A stretch of DNA of 64,000 nt, taken from positions 24,745,191 to 24,809,190 of the forward strand of contig NC_088708.1 in NCBI RefSeq assembly GCF_963576615.1. The letters are read 5' to 3'. Shown piece after piece: positions 22,267 through 34,500 of this stretch. The notes beneath the pieces were generated by a model. It did not search any database, was not told the DNA's origin, and worked only from the letters and a program-made list of their open reading frames with translations. Each line of letters begins with the position of its first letter. The stretch's first letter is position 1. This DNA is from Watersipora subatra. Its lineage: Eukaryota > Bryozoa > Gymnolaemata > Cheilostomatida > Watersiporidae. The position numbers and the translations under genes are program-made.

Positions 22267-22572
22267 GCATATATGTATAACAGACAATGAACCAAGTGTA
22301 AACATGCACAGAACATGAAACGTGAATGAAAACATGAACATGCAACGACTGCCAAAACGATAGCGTCTTCCATCTTTTATACAATTCTTCTTTTATTAGG
22401 CTCCGCCAAACTTTCTATTTATTTATGCCCGATCTTCTGTTCATTTTACTAGGTCGTCTGAGTGTTTTTCAGTGACAGAGCTTTCTCCGATGGCAAGAAA
22501 GCTTGCTCCGGTAACCAGGTGACCAGAAAGTCAATCTCTAAGGCCCTGGTCATGGCGCTCTGCCGCAACACT
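22262..22572 (-). repeat. Old gypsy 3' LTR
   Basis: Pairs with 29462-29772. The left limit is blurred by the adjoining microsatellite. Confidence 0.75.
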
Positions 22573-22941
22573 TTTTTCCTCAGTCGAGACCTGAAGGTTG
22601 TGTACTCAAAACTGGGAGGCGAGAGCAGCTTTGACCAGAGCTGCTGCTGTTGACAACACGAAATCCAACCTGAGCCACCTCGGTCTCAGCACACGTTCTG
22701 TCGACTCCTCGGAGATGTCTGGCACTTATGAGCTGACTAATGCGCATTGCAATCTGCTGCCAGTGGCGAATGTCTTCCAATAACCGTCTGGGCTTTTTTT
22801 CTTGATGGTTGTACAAGATATCATCTGCAGAAGGCACTCCGAGGAGGTGGGTCAATCCCGATCCGGCTCTCTGACTCCTCCTGGAGGGTGGACACGGGCT
22901 CCTTTGTTGGTGTCGCTGCGTGGGCTGGCATTGGTCGCTTT

Positions 22942-23412
22942 CTAAGAGGGAATCGAGCACTCCTGGTCGTGGCGGGCTCGACTACGCCGTGGCAGCTCAA
23001 AACCGATGTGAGGCCCTGCGCTTTTCCTTTGCTTTTCTGGTAGTAAAAGACTGGGCCACCAGCTCTCTAGGAGCGGTCGACCACGGTCAATGTTAATTGG
23101 AAGGGCAACATCTCCAGGTCGAGCTGTTATCCTCTGACTGCAGAAAGAATCTCCAGTGGGCTCGGTCAGCCAGGTATACTGTGTTGTTGCACTCGGTAGC
23201 TTGACGGCCTTTCGGTGGGCTGTAAGCTGGTCCTTAGAAATGTGTTGAAAATGGCACGAGCAGATGTATACAGCGAAATGCTGCACCATGTGTTGTCCAT
23301 TCCTGTGTGCATTGGTAGTAACTCCACATAGGCCGCAGGTGGCAGGCTTTTTTAAGGCATTCTCCACCTGTTCCCACTTGTTACCGCTGATGTAACATTC
23401 GTTATTAAACAT
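22942..23412 (-). pseudogene. C-terminal zinc-finger extension of old gypsy pol
   Basis: A 156-codon open stretch with CGLC...H...H followed by CSCHF...H matches the spacing of the CPLC...H...H / CKC...H region near the end of the young element's pol. This shows the extension belongs to the lineage and is not a one-off fusion. Confidence 0.6.
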
Positions 23413-24626
23413 CTTCTTTGGCTTCTTCTTGGTCCATAGTTTGGCTAACTTAATCTGTAGCTTCTGCAGAGGTGGCTACTTTTTAAGACAGTTGGGCACG
23501 TGCTCTGATGCGCGGAAGGATTCTCCTCTTCTGAGCTCATTAAAGCCTGCCAGCAACGCCTCTTCTCCTGTCCCCACAGGCTTCAACAGGCTTAACATCT
23601 CGGCTACAGAGTGGAGAGTCTCACTTGAATTTTCCATCATTGTGTTGACAAGAGTACTTTGAACAGAATGGAGCGTGGTGTTTTTAGTAATATTGCTGAG
23701 CCTTCGTGAGCTGACTGATTCGCCAGAAAGTACAGAAACAAAAGATCTTATGTCATCAATGTCCCAGCTCCCCTGCTCACTTGGGCTCCTGCATCACCAT
23801 GCCTGTAGCAATCCTGATTGGCTGTCACCCCGGTTAGCCACTCCCACTCTCCATGCTGGTCTGGAGGCCGAGTGTTCTGGGCTGGCTGGGGGTTATTCCG
23901 GGTGACCCCAGGAGCGTTTTTCGCTGCGCTAGAAAACCAGATTGTCCTGAAACCAGAGGGTCCTCCCGGAATTTCATGCTCTTGCTTCTGCTGCTTCTCG
24001 TGCTCTTTTCTCCTTTGGAGCTCCTGCAGCCGGTTTTCCAGCTCCTTGCTGAAAGCCTGGGAAATTTAAGCCTCTGTTCTCTGCTTGGCCAGTTCTAACT
24101 TGACCTGTTGCTCCTGACTCTTGGCCGTTTAATGTTGGCCCCTCTCCGTAGTTGTATTTTGGCTGGGGTTTTTATGGGCAGGTATGGGAAGATTACAGAC
24201 GGCTCTCACTCTGCACTGAGGACTGGTCCTATCGCTCTATCAGGCAAATATAGTTTGGCAGACCTTTATAACTTGGAAAGCTCCCACAAACTTAGCTTGT
24301 AGCTCAGGGTTGTCTCCCCATCTTCATCTTTTATTTAAAAACCAGATCTAAGCTCTCATGTGTATTTATTGGAAGCTCATCTTGATCTTACTATTGGATG
24401 GCCAGCTGCCAATGGCAGAGGTTTGTTTGTGCTTCCTCCAGCCTTTTCAACATCTTCACCATGTACTCATTTGAGGGCTGGGCCTCGGGGACTGGTGAGT
24501 TGAACTCTAGGTGGTCAGGAAGTTGCAACTTGTGTCTGATCATTAGCAGGTTAGCTGATTAGTGTGGCGTGCTACGATATGCTTGTATCAGCTGAAGGAG
24601 AAACCTGTCCCACTCCCGACCTCAGG

Positions 24627-25190
24627 TCATGAGCAGCGCTTGCAGAAAATTGCCCAGTTGCTGACTGTTGTGCTCAGTGCAATAGTCTGCACTGAGTTCA
24701 GCTTTGTCAAGCTGCGCTCAGCTTGACACAGCTTGGTCATCAGTTGACTTTCAAATTGTGCACCCCAGTCCGTGTGGATCTGCTCTGGTAACTCCGTGTA
24801 ACAAAACACCTACTCATCCAACTCACTCGCCACCACTGGAGCCATGGCCAACGAGAGGAATAGGGCATCTTGCCTCCTTGAGTACTAGGATCTATTTGTT
24901 TCCTCTCGGAGTTTCCAGCATTGGTTCCACTAGATCCATGGCTACCTTTTGCCAGTGGCGCTGGGCATTAATTCTATACCTGCCACCCGCTGCCTTGGTG
25001 CTCCCATGTTTCAATGCCTGACAGACATCGCAGCTCTTTATCAGTCTTCTCACCGTGGCTGTCATCCTTAGCCAGTACCAGGTCAGTCGCAGCCTGACCT
25101 GATCGGTTTGCCCACCCCATTGTGAAAAAGGGCGTAAGTCTCTCAGACGACCATATCCCTGATAGTCAGTAGAGATATCGAGCACCATTG
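24627..25190 (-). pseudogene. Integrase remnant of old gypsy pol
   Basis: Broken frames include a zinc-binding half (CDVCQ, then the WQKVAMDLV start of the core) and the second catalytic-Asp region (LPEQIHTDWGAQFES). They align with the young element's integrase, but stops and shifts separate the parts. Confidence 0.75.
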
Positions 25191-25673
25191 TGTCTGACCA
25201 TCAAGTAAGTCTGAACCTCTAGTCTCACATTGGGTCGTAGCCTGAGGAAAGGATGAATTTTATGCAGCTGGCAAAGTTGTTGGTCTTTGAACTCTAGATG
25301 CTCCCGACTCAGCTCCTCAACCCACGCGACAGCATGATATTTGATGGCGACCAGTCCATGGCCAATGACTTGCATCTGGACCAGCTCCTATCTGGTGGTT
25401 TTTCTAGTCTTCACTTGTGCTGGGTCGTGGAGTGTCAGGATAGTTTATGTTGTTCCTGTTCTGGCTTCCCCCGGCTGCCGTAGCAGCAAATGGCCCCACT
25501 CAACCGATCGGTTTGTGCACGATCCTGGCGACACTTGGCACGGTGAACGGTCTTTCCTCGAGTCCTTCTGAAAGGTGCTGTTTCTCCAGAGCAAGTTCGT
25601 TGCAGGTCGGTCTCCCATTTCTCAGCTCGATAAGCTCTCATTGCCGGCAGTTTCACATGTCTGCCGGCTGAGT

Positions 25674-26460
25674 TCATTGTCGTTCATGTGGCTGAGACCG
25701 GCTCGGTGCTCCAGTGTAAACTGGAAATTGCCCAAGATTTCTAACAATCTGGTTAGAGGGTTTCTTCCGTCGACACCGCCACTGCAGAAAGGCGTGATCT
25801 GTGTGTAGGAGAAACTGCGTGCCAAATAAGTATGGCCCGAAGCTCTTCAATGCCTTTGCCACGGTGAGCATCTCTCTCCTGGTTACGCAGTAATTTCTCT
25901 TTGCAGGGTCAGCGTTTTCCTGAAGATGGCTATCACTCTCTCGGTTCCTTCCTGTATTTGGGAAAGTACTGCTCCCACTCCGCAGCCACTGGCATTTGTA
26001 TCCAGAAGATACAGTCGGTGTGGATCCGAGTATACCAGCACCAGAGTTGAGAAGAGGTGCTCCTTCAGCTTGTTGAAGGATGCCTGCTTGTCCTTGCTTT
26101 ACATCCACTTTTCTCGCTTGCTTGTAAGTCAGTTTAGAGGCCAGACTACGGTGAGGAAGTCGAGAATGTATTGTCTATAATAACCTACTGTTCTCAAAAA
26201 GCTCAAGAGCTACTGGGTCCTCTGAGGATCATCCATTGAGGGACCTTCTGAATTTTTTCGGGGTCAGTAGCTACTCCTTCTGCACTCACTACATGGCCTA
26301 AATACCGGACTTGAGGAGCTCGCACATGAAGGGCTTTAGCTTCAGACCGGCTCAGCCGCTGAAGCACCTCTTCCAATTGTTGCAAGTGGGTGTTGAACTC
26401 AGTGGCGATGGCTGTGATTTCATTCAAGTAGAGCAGCAACATCTTTCAATGCAAGCTGTT
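25674..26460 (-). pseudogene. RT/RNase H remnant of old gypsy pol
   Basis: Contains the RT end with RYLGHVVSAEGVATDPEKIQ, nearly the same as in the young copy, and an RNase H stretch (NYCVTRREML...FGPYLFGTQF). The catalytic YLDD box is altered to YLNE, so polymerase function is lost. Several frameshifts. Confidence 0.8.
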
Positions 26461-26705
26461 AAATACTCTCTCCATCAACCTCTGGAAGGTGGCTGGTGCC
26501 AAGGTGAGAACTAAATGCAAGACCTTCCATCCCTAGAGACCGAAAGCGTAGCAAATGCCAACATTCCCTGTGCATCGCATCAGTCTCCAAGGGTACTTGG
26601 AGCCTGATCAGACCTGATAGACCTGGTCAGTGGCCAATAGCCACTGACCAGGTCTAGTGTGCTAAAGTACTTACTGCTGGACAACGCATTGAAGCTCTCA
26701 TTGAC

Positions 26706-27440
26706 CTATCGATCGATAGGAAAGGATGTATCGATCGATAATCGATGCAGAAACGCCACTAGCCATCCTTCTTCCGGATGAGTACCATGGGAAGCTTCAT
26801 GCACCGTCGGCCGGTTTGGTGAGTCCTTTTTCCAACAGTTCTTGAACTTGACGTTCCGCTTCTTTTTCTGAGCCCAGTCAATACGGTGGCTGGCAGATAA
26901 AACAGGTTCTTTCCTTGAGTGGAACGGAGTGTTCCACCTTGAAATTCTGGCTCCTATTTCTATCCCCGGTACTGAACGTGCTATAGCAGCACGCGGCAAC
27001 CATGGCAGTCGCTCCACCTGTCCCAGCTTCATGCAGTTACATTGGGTTTCCACATAGAGGTCCGTCAAGTGGGCTGGCACTCCTTCCTTCGGCATATCTG
27101 TGCCCGGGGTGCAGCTCTCAAGCTGAAGGGAATGGTTTGTCATTTGCTTGGTGATTCTCTACTCCTGTGTACATGCTCACTGTACTACTGACTCAAAGGT
27201 AGAGAGGTAGGTCTGTAAGATTGAGGCTTAAGCTTTAAGCCGATTTAAGCTCATAGCTAGCAGCGGCCCATCCGGGCATCCTTTGATCACTTCCAACGGG
27301 CAGTAATTTTTGGTCGTCTCTATGCATGGAACAGCCATCCCGGTCTTTGCTGGCCCCACCATGTCGCGTATCACCTGGACATTACTGAGCAGCAACCTGC
27401 CATATCTGTCTGTACAGGTCAATGGACGACCATTCATGGA
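26706..27440 (-). pseudogene. Protease-RT linker remnant of old gypsy pol
   Basis: Fragments correspond to the linker after the protease and to the start of the RT; the phrase HEASHGTHPEEG aligns with the young element's PAHGAWSSP region but is frameshifted and substituted. Confidence 0.55.
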
Positions 27441-27442
27441 TA

Positions 27443-28117
27443 TTATGAGCTGCTAGAACTCCATGGCACCCTGGCCGGCCACCAGGAGGGCATTCGTAAT
27501 ATAGTGTCCTCGCTAACCAGGCTCACTACAAATACCTCAGTCTTTACGCCCTGGAGCCGTCGCACGAGTAGTAGCATGACCCAGTAAAAAAGGCAACCTG
27601 GTGCCATTGGCCGTAAGTACGTGGCTGTCGCTTTCTTCCACCAAGTCTCGCGGCACGGGGTTGGCTTGGCCAACAACTGCTTGCTCAGCAAGTTCGTGGT
27701 ACACTCGGTGTCAACCAAGAACTGAATGGGCCACCCTTCCAACTTCTCGGGAAAGAAGTAGGTGGAGAGGTGGGGCCGGCTCAGAGCTTGCACTTGGACT
27801 GGCTCGGTACCACTGCCGCTAACCCAAGCATATCTATTTGTTCCAGGCACTCCCGAGTCTGTTGGGGCACGGCTCTGGGTTGCCTGCAGAGTCTGACTAG
27901 TCTGCATTTTGTGAGTCGGCTCTACCGCCTTTAAGGCAAGCTTTCGTCGGTGTACCAGCCTGTCATTCTCTCTTTCGGCGTCGGGGCATGGCCCAGAAGC
28001 CCACACTTTTAGAGCTGGCTCCTGAAGTGCTGGATCTGTGGGGGTAAGCAACAGGAAACACGTCGGGCCGGCCGTAAAGGCTGGTTTCCGATGTTGTATC
28101 GGCCGGCTTCCCTCCAA
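27443..28117 (-). pseudogene. Protease remnant of old gypsy pol
   Basis: Aligns with the protease part of the young pol (IQFLVDT...TTNLL, then EDTILRMP). The active-site triad DTG has become DTE, and the reading frame is open only in parts. Confidence 0.75.
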
Positions 28118-28359
28118 CTGGTTTTTGAGCGTGCTCCGAACTGGGCAGCATGGTGCATGATGGCATGACAGGTTCCTTCTTTAGGAGTCCGGACTCCGGG
28201 TCCTCCAAAGACTAGTAGTAGTTCTGGAAAGCTATGGCTGGGGTCTCTTCCACTGCCGGCATGGCAGGGGCAGACCTCCTCTTCCTCGGCTCCCCGTCTT
28301 GCCACCAGTGCTTCCGGGCTGGTGCCTCTCTTGGCCAGACTTGTTTATTTTGGGCCTGG

Positions 28360-29160
28360 TTAGGCCGGCCATTGTGACAAGCCTCTGACACAGCGCCGAC
28401 TGGTTTCCCTTTTGCCAGGAGAATACAGGTTGAAGGCCGTAGTGCAACCAGTAGTCGGCACTACTGTTGCGGCTGCTGCCGTTTTTTCGGTGTGCTGACC
28501 TTTTGGGGGCAATGTTGGTGCATGTGCCTGAGAGCCCGACAGCCCCACAGCACCACCACTCCAGGGGCTTCTGTTTCTTTTTTCCTGGTGTTTACTCTTT
28601 TCCTGTTGTACGAGCTTGGCCATTTGGCTGACTGTATGGTCATGTATGACAGCTGCCCCTCCTCAAAGACTTCCGCCATGGTCCGGACATTGGTAGTTCC
28701 TTGGTCTTTGGGTTCGATCTGTAAGATTTCTGTCCCAGTGCACCTGACCTCCATCGGAGTAGCCGCCGGCATAGCCAGGAACTGTCTCTGCAGGCCGGCA
28801 TGGTTGACCGAGCTGCAGTACAGTTCTTTGGCCATGTCGGTCTTATAGGGGCTTAGCAAATCTTTACCGGTACCAGTCCCTTTACCTGGTAGGTGTGCTG
28901 CTTGAGGTAGGTCATTGCGGCCGGTCTCCGGGTGCTAAGATTGTGCCTGGGCAAGAGGCCAAACCGGGCTCAAGTGCTTTGAAGATGGCTCCTACGCGGT
29001 CAGTTTTTCCGCAGTCCTTGGTCTTTTCCTTCAGGGTCTCCTGGAGGTGTAACAGGCTAGCGTCCTCCGTCCAGGCATTAGCTCTCGCTATCTGCTGGAA
29101 CCGGCTGATAAAATACTATGCGTTCCCTGATCTCGAGTATTTAAGTGCTTTGAACTGATG
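28360..29160 (-). pseudogene. Gag remnant of old gypsy element
   Basis: Broken frames on the minus strand correspond to the end of the capsid region and the zinc knuckle, which is degraded (first Cys lost: LWGCRALRHMHQHC). The 5' end of gag lies near 29160. Confidence 0.6.
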
Positions 29161-29275
29161 GGCCGAGGGCTTAAGCCTGGGGTGCTATCACTAGCCGTTC
29201 AAGGACCTCGGCCAGCTGGTCCATCTCTTGATCTGAGCTCCTCGAGCCTCAACCATCCATGTTTTACTGAGGTAA

Positions 29276-29426
29276 GACTCGCCAAACTCCGAGCAGCACT
29301 GCTCAAGCAGCACGGCCTACCGAGCTCAGGAAAATCTCTCTCTCACTGGAAAAAGCTCACCAAGCTTCAGGGCGGCATTGCTCGTGCAACACAGCCTACC
29401 GAGCTCAAGGAAATCTTTTTCTACCT
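29276..29426. repeat. Two diverged tandem units of about 73 bp
   Basis: Units share CTCGCCAAACTC/CTCACCAAGCTT at the start and CCTACCGAGCTCA near the end. They lie just inside the 5' LTR of the old gypsy element, probably in its leader. Confidence 0.65.
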
Positions 29427-29461
29427 CTCTACAATAAATACATATAGTATTTAATGTATTT

Positions 29462-29772
29462 AATAAATACATATAGGCATACATGAATGACAGACAATGA
29501 GCCAAGTACAAACATGCAGAGAGCATGTACGCAGCACGACTGCCAAAATGATAGTGTTTTCCTTCTTTCATATGTTTCTTCTTTTATTAAGCTCTGTCCA
29601 CTGTTCTATTTATTTATGCTCGATCTTTTATTTGTTGTACTCGGTCGCTCAAGTGTTAATCGGTGACCAAGCCTTTTCCGATGGCAGGAAGGCTCAGTCC
29701 ATTGACCTTGGTGACCAAGAAGCAGGTCTCCACGGCTCTGGTCATGGCACTGTGCTGCAACATATTGTGAAA
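29462..29772 (-). repeat. Old gypsy 5' LTR
   Basis: Pairs with 22262-22572; many mismatches. In element sense it starts TGTTGCAG near 29761. Confidence 0.75.
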
Positions 29773-31501
29773 GTTTATGAGAGTATTAAAAACCATAAGG
29801 TGTAACCCATTCAATTTTTGCAAAAAATTATGCTGCCAACAACCAGCAAACCATTAGGCTGCTGATTTCAGGCATGCAGTCTGCTATACCCGCATATTCT
29901 CAAGTAGCTGTCTCTGGGTAGGCTGCATCCAGCGTGCTTGTTGGCCAGCCTCGCGAAGTTTGAGTGATCACACTTTCAGGCACATTTAAAAGAACAAAAA
30001 AATAATATAACCCCACTCCCTATTTTGAAGCAAAAATATTTTTCAGGTCTCCATCAATCAAATTAATAAATTACATAGTTTGAAGGCCTTCACCAATAGA
30101 AGTATCCAACAAACATAATTTTTGAAGTGTTAAAATTTCCATCCCTTCAGTCAACTCGGCCTCCTATCTCTGATTGTTGTACTAGAGTCTGATTGTCATC
30201 TATCCGGTTCTCCCATTTTTCACTGTCTATGTTGCCCTGAATGGCAGTTTGTTACCATAGGGAACACAATGTAATAGCCTGGTTGAACATTTCTTGAAAA
30301 AAAGCCATTTAGTTCCTCATAAAAATGTTTCAAACTGACTTTAACTCTAAAGAACCTTATAGGGACTTGTAGGGAGGCTAATCATCTGTACTCTTGGCCA
30401 TGGAGAGAGCTCTGTTTTTATTTACTTTTACTTTTGTAAAAACACCAGCTATAATAGAGAGATGTGTGGTTTTCATGATAGTGACTGTTTTAGTTTGAAC
30501 TACATGACCTGTATGATTAATATTAGGCTGGTATAATAGCACTTTTTAGACCCAAGTGTGCCTTCTTACTAGATTCCTGTTTAAAGTGCCACACATGCCA
30601 TAACTACAAGTTTACATGTCCTACTATGCATTTCCTATGCTTTACGTTTTACTGGCTATGACCTTTGTTTATCCAAGAATATATCCATGCTGACGGCAAA
30701 GTAGCTAGTGGCATAGTCCTAGACTCCACTCAAACTGTTCTTTTTAAACATATATAGTCTTACAGCGCCTCACTCCTACAACCAGTTGGTTTTATTTTTT
30801 ACTAATCAGCTGCGGAACCTGTGTTATTACGAAGGAGTTGGCAAACTTTGCAATTAGTTTACTGTCAGCTGTAGCCAAAGCCTGCCAACTTAGGCTCTCT
30901 TACACATCTCGTTTTAGCTATTTAGTTTCAGGCTTTTGTGGTAGTTCACGACTCTCCTTCTCATGGGTAATATATGGCAGTTTGAGAGCAGAAGCTTGCT
31001 AAGGTATCAGCTACCTACACTAGCAGGACAACTGCTATTTCAATGGTAGTTAAGCATTGAATTTCGCAGTAGGCATACGTCAACCCTTCATAAAATGCAA
31101 GAATTCGAGTTGCATTTTATTTAAGAAAATGTCGTTACACTGTAGGTATAGCTATATGTATTAGGTACTAATGATTCTGCTTGTCCTTGAAAACAATCAA
31201 CCCCTACAGTAGAAATACACAGTGTAAGCAAGCCTATTGTTAAATTTTAATTGTAGCAACAAGTCTTAATTCTCAAGCGTAATATTAAAGATTCATGATT
31301 TGTTCCATTATGTATTGTAGCACGTAACTTAGCTTCTTTTTAGTTACCATCTGCTGTTTATTGATTCAAATAGCGCACAATTCATTCAGTAATAAATAAG
31401 TGGTTCAGTCAAATAATGATAAAGTTTAAGGCTGACATTCAGATTTCCGATTCTTATGCCATCCATTTTACTGAACGACAAACGCATTTGCTTAATTTTA
31501 G
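29773..31501. other. Gene-free stretch upstream of SPATA22 exons
   Basis: No coding exon or repeat could be recognised. The first exon and promoter of SPATA22 should lie here or in the bases just before 31502, but they could not be placed. Confidence 0.35.
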
Positions 31502-34500
31502 GCCATCCTTATATACACAGCTGTACCGTGAAAGAGCAGATCAACTGAATAATGAGCTGGAATACCCCTTGGGACTTTTTGGCAAACAACGATTCTGGCA
31601 GTGCGTAATGTATTATTTGTAATTTTTTCTCAGTTTATATATTTTTAAAAAATAATTTGGTCACATAATGCTACAGCATATACAAGTAAAAAGTTGTATA
31701 CGTTTTTGTGTAGCTGTCATGGCTCCTGCATTTATCAGCATAAAACATACTATATAAACTCTTAGCGTGCTTTCTTTCAGAAAGGGCTTAATTTTGTTCT
31801 GCTTTTGCAGTCAAACCTCGGTTTAGAGACCATAATTTGTTTTATAAGGCTGTTCACAAAGCAATTCGTTCAAAATCCAACACTATTTTTTGCATTATAA
31901 TTAGTGTAAATTCTTTTAATCCATGATAATTCCAAAACATTTTCAAATATTTTTTTACTGCTTTAAACCATAACCTGTGTGCACATGCGATAAGAGAGCA
32001 AGCACTAATTATGTAAAATACAGTGATTTTCTCATAAAAGATATATTAATAGACTATACTATGTTTATGATGTATTGTACTGCTGTACCTGTAATAACTC
32101 GTATCTCAGCCTCGTATACTACTGTGTACTATATACCATAATAAAAAAGGGTTGAAATAAACTGTGTGTTTTGTTTTAATAAAAGATATTCTATCTAAGA
32201 TTATTAAAAAAACAGAACTTTAGGTTTGTTTTATTTTACCAATTTTAACATAAACATTAAAGTAGCAAAGCCTTGCCTATACGCTAAGTTTACGATCTAA
32301 AAACATTTTAATGAAAGGCTATAGTAACGTAGACACACAAAACTTCTATGAAATGTTTATCAATTGTAACATAACAAAATTCTTTTTTGGGTTTGGTTGA
32401 AGGCCAAATTTTTAGTAGCTGTCTGAGGCGCACAAATCTCGAATTTTTTGGTTAAAATCCCATTTAATCGAAATCAGAAACATTCAAAAGCCGAGATGTG
32501 GCTGTATATGGCTATTGCCAAGGTTAATTCCTTTGCACAAACTTGATAATCTGGTTTAGTTTTTAGATTGGAATGAGCATAACAATGTTACAAATAATTC
32601 ATCACTAGCAACAGCTTTATCTGTATGCACTAGTCAAAATCGGCAGAACACAACCAGCTTTTGTAACTCTTTTCATGATAGTTCTTTTCATGTTTGATGC
32701 TCATTAAGGTCTTAATTTTTATTAACACTTTTTAAGCTCAACACTTTGTGAAGCCTCCTGAAGGTCCAGGTTACAGCCAATGGTGTAGGACTCAACAGCT
32801 TGAGGAAGATGGCAATGACAGGTGACCTGCATCTAAATATATTATTTATGGGTGCTGAACCCTGATCGCTGTAAACTTCCAAATGGTCTTTTTGAAGTTT
32901 TTTAATTTTGTATGTATTCGTGATACTTTAAAATAATTCATAGTCTTCTTCAAAAACTTTTTGCTTCCAATGTTTTGCAGAAGCTTACCAAATCATTCTT
33001 ATCGCACCTGGAGACAGGAAAATGGTATGGCACTAACACAAGCAGATTCCCATAGGCACCAGCCATACAGTGAATTTCAGGAGCAGCCAGCCAACAGGGG
33101 TAACTCTGTTGGCTATGGTAACCAAACATCTGGAAATTTTAATTTTAATGCCCAAACTAAACGCCCAGCTGTTGCCCAAACTGTTACCCAGCTGCAACAG
33201 TCTACTAACAATCTAAATGGTTCTCATTTTCAGTCATTCCAGGCTCAACCTATGATACCCGATTGGAGTTCAAACGATAGATCTAATGGAATGGTAGCTA
33301 CTATCAGCAACGCATGTTATCCTCGGGCTCAGTTGGAATCACAAAACTTTCGAGCACGTGCCATTCTGCCAAATGTAATTCAATCCAAAGGGACAAATCC
33401 TTACCAACCTGTCAACATAGCTGTTGGTCAGCTTGACAGTTGGTCCCATGATTCTACCATTCAGGATGAGAGCTGCTATCACCAACCTTACCAAAAACAA
33501 GTTTCACAGCAGCAGCCTCTCAATGTAGGCTTAAATGCTATAGGCAACTACTACAACCCAAATTGTAACAAAAAACAAGGAAGCAGAACAACTGACTTTC
33601 GGGATGTATCTACAGTATGTGCAATTGTTTTTATCATTGCCTTCCTCTCATCACGGACCTCTATTTATAGCTCTGATTGAGTAAAAATGGTTATACTGTC
33701 ACTGTATTATTGTGCTTTTTGAATGATGAAGCTGGAAATGCTAGAATCATTTTACAAAGCTTGCATACGTCGCTACCGTATCTTTTGCAAGTGTTAGCTT
33801 GTTATAATTGTAAAAAACACCATCATTCCTTTTGTTTGTCACAGGGAAGTCTGTATGGCAAGTCGCAGCTGGTAAAGCGACTAAAAGGCTCAACGAGGAT
33901 GGTATCTTGCAGCACTGAGGCTGTGCATATGTGGAGAAACACCCTGGGTGATAATGCCTCTGTTGTCTTCGAACTTTTTGGTACCCATGTTGTTATCAGT
34001 AACTCAATTAGTAAAAACTATCATAGAATATGGTTAATTCTAAGAATATTTATCTCATGCGAAGAGGTATTTAACCATTCCAAAAAGTGCTGTGTAATGT
34101 CCATTTGTTGTATTGATTCATTATCTTTAGAAAATAATGCAATACATATAGTTTTGGTTATATGTGGCACTTTCAGATGCTATTGTGAAAGATGAATGTT
34201 AGAGTAGACATAGGCGTTATGTATGTAGTTTGTAAGCTCTGCCTATGCCATCATTATAATTAATGAAAAGTAGTAAGCATACATTCTTTATCACATTTTT
34301 AGCCAATTTTATTCAAATTAGCATGGGCTAGATAACCTTGTTAGTAATTTAATCTAGGCTTTTAATAGATATATTTTTGTTTGCTCATTGCGCAATGCTC
34401 TGCCATCTCAAACTCGTCGAATGAATTGTTATTGCAGGAAAAGCTATGTGCGTTCAGTATGACGGCTTGAAATTAAGCTTTGAGTTGAAAGGAAAATCTT

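Larger units (their letters stand above)
22262..29772 (-). mobile_element. Decayed Ty3/gypsy retrotransposon related to the young copy
   Basis: Direct repeats of about 300 bp at 22262-22572 and 29462-29772 share many blocks (for example CAGACAATGA, CTATTTATTTATGC, CTGGTCATGGC) with numerous substitutions and indels, so they are old LTRs. Between them the minus strand carries, from right to left, gag, protease, reverse transcriptase, RNase H, integrase and a C-terminal zinc-finger region, each similar to the 13-20 kb element but full of stops and frameshifts. The order, orientation and C-terminal region show it is the same lineage. Expected to be inactive. Confidence 0.85.

Noticed and set aside
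21924-22318. Open frames rich in Ile/Tyr/His
   Set aside because: Translation of TA/CA microsatellite.
33615-33680. A hydrophobic C-terminal tail (exon run-on to TGA at 33680)
   Set aside because: The GTATGT donor at 33615 joins in phase to the conserved next exon.
33677-34195. 172-codon open frame as a separate gene
   Set aside because: Part of it (33845-33980) is a SPATA22 exon; the rest is intron on both sides.
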